11,669 bases of DNA. It comes from Deltaproteobacteria bacterium. GTDB taxonomy: Bacteria > Myxococcota_A > Polyangia > GCA-2747355. The position numbers and the translations under genes are program-made. The notes below the pieces were generated by a model. It saw only the letters and a program-made list of their open reading frames with translations. It was not told the origin of the DNA and made no database searches. Location: positions 1-11,669 of the forward strand of contig JACKDQ010000026.1 of NCBI GenBank assembly GCA_020633415.1, in the 5' to 3' direction. Below, piece by piece: positions 6,885 through 11,669 of the stretch (position 1 is its first letter; every line of letters starts with the position of its first letter).

Positions 6885-6913
6885 TCTGCCCGACATTCAG
6901 GCGAGTTTTTTTT
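6884..6913 (+). terminator. intrinsic terminator / attenuator-like hairpin before START2
   Basis: CTC-T-GCC (6884-6890) pairs with GGC-GAG (6900-6905), giving six G-C or A-T pairs with a single bulged T and a 9-nt loop. Eight T residues (6906-6913) follow at once. This is the layout of a rho-independent terminator, placed between the probable START2 promoter and its SD. No upstream plus-strand gene needs a terminator here, because GH38 runs the other way. Control of START2 by attenuation is therefore the simplest reading. The stem is modest, so efficiency is uncertain. Confidence 0.5.
6890..6901 (+). repeat. direct repeat CCGACATTCA, copy 2
   Basis: The second copy of the repeat at 6826-6837. 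It lies mostly in the loop and 3' stem of the terminator-like hairpin, so sequence conservation here could serve either protein binding or RNA folding. Confidence 0.6.
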
Positions 6914-6930
6914 CGAGGGTGCGGTAAGCG

Positions 6931-7596
6931 ATGGGTAGTGGCTATTTGCTCTTTTTGGGCTGGCTGGCGGCTTTCGGTCCGCTGCCCGAATGGACGCCGG
7001 CCAAGACGCCGTTCACACAGGTCGGTTTTCGGCAGATCGATTTCCGCGATGGCATCCGCGTCTACAAAGACAAAACCTCGCGTATCGTTCGCATTGCTGC
7101 CGAAGGCTACATTCCGGTCGCCGCCGAGCACCTCCAACGCGCGCTGCTCGACTACCGCGCTCATGTCGGCGCGATGGCGCGAGTGCACACGGCGAACATC
7201 CTTTGGCATCGGCCGGACAACAGTCAGCTGATCGTCTATCAACGGCTAGCGTTGCCCGCGGCTAGCGACCGCGACTTCGTGCTCCATGTGATTTCTGGCA
7301 AACGCGACCACGTCCTGTATGTGGCCTACAAGGTGGCAGCCAACGTCGGACCACCGCCGGCGCGCGGGGTGGTCCGCGTTCGTCATCACAGCGGCAGTTG
7401 GCAACTACACCCGACCAAAGACGGGAAGCGAACCTGGGTCCGCTACCAGGTCAGCATCGACGTCGGTGGCTGGATCCCGCGCTGGCTTGCACGTTCCGGT
7501 GCTGGCGAAGACCTGCCTGAGCTCTTCGAAGCGCTCTGTCGTTTGAGCCGCGGCGGAAAAGGCAAGGGACACTGCTTGCGCGATCCGCCGCACTAG
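6931..7596 (+). CDS. START-domain (SRPBCC superfamily) lipid-binding protein, paralogue 2
   Basis: The product is 221 aa. A hydrophobic N-terminus (about 4-17) precedes a START-like domain closely matching START1: DGIRVYKDKT, LLDYRAHVGAM, LVYQRLALP-type core, SDRDFVLHV, VRYQVSIDVGGWIPRWLARSGAG, PELFEALCRL. About half the aligned residues agree with START1, so the two arose by duplication, but they have different N-termini and control regions. Role: binding or moving a lipid, ligand unknown. The start is ATG 6931; an in-frame stop (TAA 6925-6927) just upstream rules out a longer form. The SD is GAGGG (6915-6919) with a rather long 11-nt spacing. The gene is preceded by an attenuator-like leader and converges on FadL, leaving a 6-bp gap. 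Confidence 0.85.
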   Translation: MGSGYLLFLGWLAAFGPLPEWTPAKTPFTQVGFRQIDFRDGIRVYKDKTSRIVRIAAEGYIPVAAEHLQRALLDYRAHVGAMARVHTANILWHRPDNSQLIVYQRLALPAASDRDFVLHVISGKRDHVLYVAYKVAANVGPPPARGVVRVRHHSGSWQLHPTKDGKRTWVRYQVSIDVGGWIPRWLARSGAGEDLPELFEALCRLSRGGKGKGHCLRDPPH

Positions 7597-7602
7597 ATGC
7601 CG

Positions 7603-8943
7603 CTAGCGCCCGCTGCCGAAGCGCCGCTCCAAGACCAAGGCCAACAGGTTGCTATAGCCGCGGCCAATGAAGTTCGTCGGGGGAAACGTCACGCTGTGCT
7701 CCGTTTGGCGCTGCAGATAACGGTAGTGGGCAAAAGCCAATCCGATCCGATATGCGCGCCAGGCGTAGCGAACACCGCCGTGGGCGCCGATGTGGTTAAA
7801 GGAAGGGGCCTCAACGACGATCGCGTAACTCGGCGAAGCCGCGCGTTCGAAGTGAATGCCAGCCATCAACTCGAGCGGATGTCCCTCGAGGGGTTTGACG
7901 TTGATTCCGCCGGAGACCTGGTAGTTGTCGCGCCAATTTTTCAGCTGTCGCAGTTCGTCGAGCAGCGGCAGCGCCTCAATCTCGAGTCGGGTCACCTGCT
8001 CCTTAACAACGCTGTGGAGGTAGTAGCGCAGCTCTGCGCCGACCTCGAGCCAGCGCGTAACGTCCCAGTTGGCACCAAAAAAGAACAGCCACGGGGCTTC
8101 GGTCGTCGTCGTTTGCCTGCCAGAGAACACCTCTCCCGGTAGCGGCGAATCGTCTCCGAAGGCGATCGATACCTCCCCCTTGAGCTTAGGGCTATAGCCG
8201 CTAACGAAAGCGAAGCCCAAAGAGAGTGAGGAGTGCGGCCGGACCAGTAAGCCAAAATTGGCGACGGGCAGGATGTCATCGCCATTGAACTCGAGAACCG
8301 AGCGCTTGCCGAGCAGCCCGCTCAAATCGTTCCCCAGCAGGTCGGCGGAAAAGATCAGCCGCGTCGAGCGAATGCGCACATAGGCCAGCGACAGTCCGGC
8401 ACCGACTTGCATCCAGGGCGCGAGACGATAGGCCAACGTGGCGGTAAAGAAGCCGGCGAAAATGTACGCGTCAAGCAAATGATAGCGGACCACGCTATCC
8501 TTGCCGAATCTTGCACCGGCAGCGTTCGGCACATACAGCGACAGCGCACCAACCAAACGCTCAGGCCAGAGCTCGGTCGAAACGACGAGCATCGGAATCG
8601 CTGCGAACGCGCTCGGGCTATCAGCGGGATAATAATTTTCCGCGTCGACTGGATCTCCGAGGAAGTCGCTGCTGTGCGTCCAGGGGCGCAGGCGCAGCTC
8701 GGTATTGATAAACACCGAGGCCACACTGGCGTAAAGCTGCGTACCTCGTTGCAGCGCCAAGCCCGCTGGGTTGTGATAGACCGCCGCCAACTCATCGGGG
8801 CGGCCGATCACCGCCCCCATCGCGTTCTTGCGCAGCCCCGTCTCGGGCACGGCATATCCCTGGGCATCGGCAGGCGTGGGCGCAGCTGTTGCCCAACAGC
8901 AAAAAATCAGCGGTACGCTCCAGCGCTGTACGCGTCGATGCAT
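7603..8943 (-). CDS. FadL/TodX-family outer-membrane transporter
   Basis: The product is 446 aa. A signal peptide of about 27 residues ends ADA before Q28. The mature start GYAVPETGLRKNAMGAVIG then VYHNPAGLAL is the conserved N-terminal hatch region of FadL proteins, including the NPA motif. The rest alternates hydrophobic and polar residues as in a large beta-barrel. FadL proteins carry long-chain fatty acids or other hydrophobic molecules across the outer membrane. I chose ATG 8941-8943: it gives the signal peptide directly and lies 2 nt after the hydrolase stop, implying translational coupling. The frame remains open to 9003, but that start would put 20 polar residues before the signal peptide. 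Last gene of the SDR-hydrolase-FadL operon. Confidence 0.9.
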   Translation of the reverse strand: MHRRVQRWSVPLIFCCWATAAPTPADAQGYAVPETGLRKNAMGAVIGRPDELAAVYHNPAGLALQRGTQLYASVASVFINTELRLRPWTHSSDFLGDPVDAENYYPADSPSAFAAIPMLVVSTELWPERLVGALSLYVPNAAGARFGKDSVVRYHLLDAYIFAGFFTATLAYRLAPWMQVGAGLSLAYVRIRSTRLIFSADLLGNDLSGLLGKRSVLEFNGDDILPVANFGLLVRPHSSLSLGFAFVSGYSPKLKGEVSIAFGDDSPLPGEVFSGRQTTTTEAPWLFFFGANWDVTRWLEVGAELRYYLHSVVKEQVTRLEIEALPLLDELRQLKNWRDNYQVSGGINVKPLEGHPLELMAGIHFERAASPSYAIVVEAPSFNHIGAHGGVRYAWRAYRIGLAFAHYRYLQRQTEHSVTFPPTNFIGRGYSNLLALVLERRFGSGR

Positions 8944-8945
8944 AA

Positions 8946-9950
8946 CTAGGCGCGGCTCAAAATCGTCCGTTGGCCGCGCGCTGCACGCTGCACGTCCATC
9001 CAACGCAACAGCGCATCGCGATAGCGCGGGATGTCGTCGATGATCGTGTAATGATGCCCTCGCTCGACGACGTGGAGCTGCTTCGGTCCACCAATGCGGC
9101 GAAAGATGTGCTGAACGTAGGTTGCCGGAAAGATCTGGTCTCGAGCGCCGTGCAGCACAAACACCGGCGTGCGCAAAGACTCTAGCGGCCGCGGCGGCGC
9201 AGCGACGGCCAGGGCAGCCAGCGTCTTTGCGCGAACATAGGGCGTGAGAAGCGGATCAAGCCCCAGCAGCTCCACGGCGCTGGAAAATCCCGAGACCGGC
9301 TCGCGTTGCAGATCAAGATAGACCGAAAGCGGAATTGGTAGCTCGGGGATCGTTTGTCCGAGCAGCGGCAGGAGCCACCGCGCATAGCGAAACAGTCGGG
9401 GACTGCGCGTGCATTCAACACTGCGCGGGTCGGCCAAGTCGGCCACGTTGTGGCAAAACGCCCCCGCCAAATCATCTTGAGCCGTCGCTAGGTAGAGCGC
9501 AACGATCGCCCCCTGGCTCGATCCGCCAATGAACAGCGGAGCCGACCAACGCTCACGCGCATCGTTCAGCGCCGCCGTCGCGTCAGCGAGCAGCTCTCGC
9601 ACCGTATACGATCCGCGCGCTCCACTACTCCGTCCGTGACCACGCGGATCGACACCAATGACGGTATACCCGGCGTCGGCCCACATCGTTAGCACCTCGG
9701 CATAGAGCAACGAATAGGCATTGGTACCGGGCAGAAAGACGACGACACCGCGCGGATTTGCGACTTCGATCTGCGTGAGCTGGAGCACGGCGTTGCCACT
9801 GCGTATGCAGCGCAAGCCGAAACGCGAGCGGTCAAAGGGGCGACCGGCGCGCGAGAAGATCTGCGCTACTGCAGCAAGATATTCGGCGTCGGTGTAGGCG
9901 ACGGCCTGCCGATCGCGGCCACGAAGGTGTTTGAGTACGGTGCCCCACAT
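8946..9950 (-). CDS. alpha/beta-hydrolase (monoacylglycerol lipase / lysophospholipase-like)
   Basis: The product is 334 aa. The alpha/beta-hydrolase core shows VVVFLPGTNAYS for the oxyanion-hole region (69-80) and GVDPRGHGRSSG (99-110), plus the nucleophile elbow GSSQG with S145. The acid is probably D271 (HGARDQIFP) and the His is H299 or H300 (ERGHHYT). The residues between about 160 and 245 form a lid. DPRGHGRS is typical of monoacylglycerol-lipase-like serine esterases; the exact ester substrate is unknown. ATG 9948-9950 is chosen because it lies 4 nt after the SDR stop. A longer reading from 10022 would overlap the SDR by 68 bp and adds unconserved residues. The operon with FadL suggests action on an imported hydrophobic ester. 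Confidence 0.85.
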   Translation of the reverse strand: MWGTVLKHLRGRDRQAVAYTDAEYLAAVAQIFSRAGRPFDRSRFGLRCIRSGNAVLQLTQIEVANPRGVVVFLPGTNAYSLLYAEVLTMWADAGYTVIGVDPRGHGRSSGARGSYTVRELLADATAALNDARERWSAPLFIGGSSQGAIVALYLATAQDDLAGAFCHNVADLADPRSVECTRSPRLFRYARWLLPLLGQTIPELPIPLSVYLDLQREPVSGFSSAVELLGLDPLLTPYVRAKTLAALAVAAPPRPLESLRTPVFVLHGARDQIFPATYVQHIFRRIGGPKQLHVVERGHHYTIIDDIPRYRDALLRWMDVQRAARGQRTILSRA

Positions 9951-9954
9951 CGGG

Positions 9955-10782
9955 TCAGGCAGCTTCTTGATGGATCTTGTCGTAGTAGCGGCGCAGCAGA
10001 TAGAGCGAAACCCTTGGCGCATAGCGATGCAATGCGTGCAGGAAGCGCGCGAGCTTGGTAACGATCACGATCTCTTTGCCCTGGGCGACGGCGGATAGGA
10101 TTTCGTCGGCACACTCCTCGGCGCTGACACCGCGCGGAATGCGCTTGAGCAACGCCGCGCGATTGAGCCCGTAAATCGGACTGCGGTCATACATCGGCGT
10201 TTCGATCTTGCCCGGACAGACCGTGGTAACCCGCACCCCGTAGCGCCGTGATTCGAGCGCAAGGCTGCGCGACATGCCGACCACCGCGTGCTTAGACGCC
10301 GAGTACGGCACTTCCGCCGGCAATGGCACCAACCCGGCAACCGAACCGAGATTGATGATGTGCCCGGAGCCGCGCGCGATCATCTCGGCGTAGACCGCCT
10401 GAATCCCATTGATCACGCCAAATACATTGACCTCGAACATCTGCCGCCAGCTCGGTGCGGGGATCGAGTCAGCCCTGCCGCCCACGCCGATGCCCGCGTT
10501 GTTGAACAGAAAGTCGATTCGGCCCCACCTCGCGACGATCTCCTTGGCGGCGTCTGCAAAGGCTTGGGCATCGGCCACATCGAAGACCTTGCGCTGCAAT
10601 CGGTCGCTATCGGCTGCCGCGAGCTGATCAAGGCTCTCCGGTCGGACGTCAGAGGCGATCACCGTGGCGCCGGCCTCGAGCAGGCCCTGGCAAAGCGCCC
10701 TGCCGATCCCTGAGCCAGCGCCGGTAACCCACGTAATCTTGCCGGAAAATGCTGATTTAAATAGGTTTTTGCTCGTGCTCAT
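9955..10782 (-). CDS. SDR-family NAD(P)-dependent oxidoreductase
   Basis: The product is 275 aa. The classical short-chain dehydrogenase pattern is complete: TGAGSGIG (20-27) cofactor motif, NNAG (94-97), catalytic N119, S147, Y160 and K164 (YSASK). The acidic D45 at the end of the second strand suggests NAD rather than NADP. The C-terminal tail (RFLHALHRYAPRVSLYLL) is basic and hydrophobic, as in SDRs that sit on membranes and act on lipid alcohols, but the substrate is not known. The start ATG 10780-10782 gives normal SDR spacing to the glycine motif. ATG 10792-10794 is an in-frame alternative and neither has a good SD. First gene of the operon, divergent from the LysR regulator. Confidence 0.88.
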   Translation of the reverse strand: MSTSKNLFKSAFSGKITWVTGAGSGIGRALCQGLLEAGATVIASDVRPESLDQLAAADSDRLQRKVFDVADAQAFADAAKEIVARWGRIDFLFNNAGIGVGGRADSIPAPSWRQMFEVNVFGVINGIQAVYAEMIARGSGHIINLGSVAGLVPLPAEVPYSASKHAVVGMSRSLALESRRYGVRVTTVCPGKIETPMYDRSPIYGLNRAALLKRIPRGVSAEECADEILSAVAQGKEIVIVTKLARFLHALHRYAPRVSLYLLRRYYDKIHQEAA

Positions 10783-10886
10783 GCCGGAGATCATAGCAGC
10801 GGGAAAATATTGTCCAAGTGAATCAGTTTTTATGTAAAAGATTAGTTCAGTGAATAGTTGTCGCAAAATAACAAGGTCGATGGCCG
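10783..10886. promoter_or_regulatory. divergent control region between SDR operon and LysR gene
   Basis: This 104-bp gap is AT-rich compared with its surroundings. AGTGAAT occurs at 10817-10823 and 10849-10855, 32 bp apart (about three helical turns), each followed by a GTT-containing stretch; these are plausible recognition and activation half-regions for the adjacent LysR protein. Toward the SDR, TGGACA (minus strand, 10811-10816) and TATGAT (10790-10795) form a promoter-like pair with a short 15-bp spacer, leaving only 7 nt to the chosen ATG. Toward LysR, AAGG (10873-10876) lies 10 nt before its ATG. Confidence 0.55.
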
Positions 10887-11669
10887 ATGCGTGAAAAGCA
10901 GATTGCCGGCGAAGATCGCTCGATTTCAGCGCAGCCGCCCTCCCCAGCCTTTGATCTGAATTTGTTTCGCGTGTTCTCGGCCGTCTATCGGCTCGGCAGC
11001 CAAGGACAAGCGGCCCGCGCACTGCAGCTCAGCCAACCGGCGGTCAGCCACGCGCTGGCCCGGCTGCGCGAACAGTTGGGGGGGCCGCTGTTTACGCGCG
11101 TAGGACAAGGCGCGGTACCCACTCCCCTCGCGCATGCGATCGTGCGAGACGTCGATCAGGCGCTGCAGCTGCTCGGCCAAACCGTTGCCGCTGCGCGCGG
11201 ATTTTCGCCAGCGACCTCTCGTCGGCGCTTTAGGGTCGGCACCGGTGACGCACTCGAGCAGGCGCTGGTCGTCGAGATCTTCATCGCCGTGGCCAAGCTC
11301 GCGCCGGCGGTAGCACTAGACAGTGTGCCCTGCGGCCCCGAAGAAATCCCCGAATTGATCGTCGCAGGCGAAATCGACATCGGACTCGGTGTCCCGGTGC
11401 CCCACGGTGATCGCGTCTGTCATCGCGTCGTCGCACGCGAACCCGTGCTGCTGGCGATGCGTCGCGATCACCCGCTGGCGCGCGGCCCGTTAACGATCGA
11501 GCGCTGGCTCGCTGCAGAGCACTTGGTCGTCACCGGGCAAACTCGAGGAGCGACCATTGAAGACCTTGCGCTGCAGAAGCTGGGCATTGAACGCCGCGTG
11601 GCCCGACGCTGTCAGACTTATCAGGTCGCAGGGCAGTTTATCGCCCAGTCGAATTTGGTCGCTGTCGTC
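10887..11669 (+). CDS. LysR-type transcriptional regulator, 3' end cut by window
   Basis: 261 codons are present and the frame is open at the window edge, so the last few dozen residues are missing. After a 21-residue Pro-rich N-terminal extension, the winged HTH starts at FDLNLFRVFSAV and includes GSQGQAARALQLSQPAVSHA and LREQLGGPLFTR, the classic LysR DNA-binding region. The effector-binding domain begins near RRRFRVGTGDALEQ and runs on with the usual GEIDIGLG and HPLARG blocks. The start is ATG 10887 with AAGG 10 nt upstream; an earlier ATG at 10880 is out of frame. Its divergent position suggests that it controls the SDR-hydrolase-FadL operon and probably itself in response to a small ligand. 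Confidence 0.9.
   Translation, partial: MREKQIAGEDRSISAQPPSPAFDLNLFRVFSAVYRLGSQGQAARALQLSQPAVSHALARLREQLGGPLFTRVGQGAVPTPLAHAIVRDVDQALQLLGQTVAAARGFSPATSRRRFRVGTGDALEQALVVEIFIAVAKLAPAVALDSVPCGPEEIPELIVAGEIDIGLGVPVPHGDRVCHRVVAREPVLLAMRRDHPLARGPLTIERWLAAEHLVVTGQTRGATIEDLALQKLGIERRVARRCQTYQVAGQFIAQSNLVAVV

Noticed and set aside
7597..8142. 181-residue plus-strand frame starting directly after the START2 stop
   Set aside because: It is fully antisense to FadL, has no SD of its own and shows no recognisable domain. Its ATG next to the START2 stop appears coincidental.
9955..11022. Extended SDR reading from 11022
   Set aside because: It would run through the LysR HTH coding region and the divergent promoter. 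The SDR glycine motif fits a start at 10782.
11078..11084. Run of seven G residues in the LysR HTH region as a frameshift or phase-variation tract
   Set aside because: The frame reads correctly through it (LGGPLFTR) and continues as a LysR protein to the window end, so there is no sign of a shift.
1..11669. CRISPR array, insertion sequence, transposase or prophage genes
   Set aside because: No regularly spaced repeats, terminal inverted repeats or recognisable mobile-element proteins were found on either strand.

Overview
The window is about 11.7 kb of moderately high-GC DNA from a Gram-negative bacterium: it encodes a FadL-type outer-membrane transporter and a candidate lipoprotein. It is rich in lipid-handling genes that bacteria share with eukaryotes: an mPGES-2-like glutathione transferase, an acyl-CoA-binding protein, two START-domain proteins, a ceramide-glucosyltransferase-like enzyme and a GH38 mannosidase. 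That mix suggests a myxobacterial or related deltaproteobacterial lineage. This is inference, because no marker gene is present. No CRISPR array, transposase, integrase or plasmid gene was seen.

Region 1 (1-214) opens with the 3' half of a tRNA-Leu gene, anticodon NAA. A 42-bp exact copy of its T-arm, acceptor end and trailer lies 121 bp downstream. The spacing, and weak similarity further upstream, suggest a decayed tandem tRNA copy; a recombination (att) scar is the alternative.

Region 2 (215-2138) has a GST and an acyl-CoA-binding protein on the minus strand. Divergent from them is a small PPC/DUF296-domain protein with a possible lipobox.

Region 3 (2402-7596) has START protein 1 overlapping a GT2/GT21 glycosyltransferase, both on the plus strand. 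A GH38 alpha-mannosidase-like gene converges on the glycosyltransferase, with the two stop codons overlapping. The GH38 gene in turn diverges from START protein 2, a clear paralogue of START 1. The 193-bp GH38/START2 interval holds a -10 element, a perfect 17-bp palindrome, and a bulged GC hairpin followed by eight T residues, just before the START2 ribosome-binding site. It looks like a transcription attenuator.

Region 4 (7603-11669) is a tight minus-strand operon of SDR oxidoreductase, alpha/beta hydrolase and FadL porin, with gaps of only 4 and 2 nt. It is transcribed divergently from a LysR-type regulator that runs off the window end. The AT-rich 104-bp gap between them carries two AGTGAAT direct repeats 32 bp apart.

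Taken together, the window reads as lipid uptake and turnover (FadL, hydrolase, SDR, ACBP) beside a lipid-binding and glycosylation module (START, GT, START, GH38). The link between the two halves is inferred from content only.
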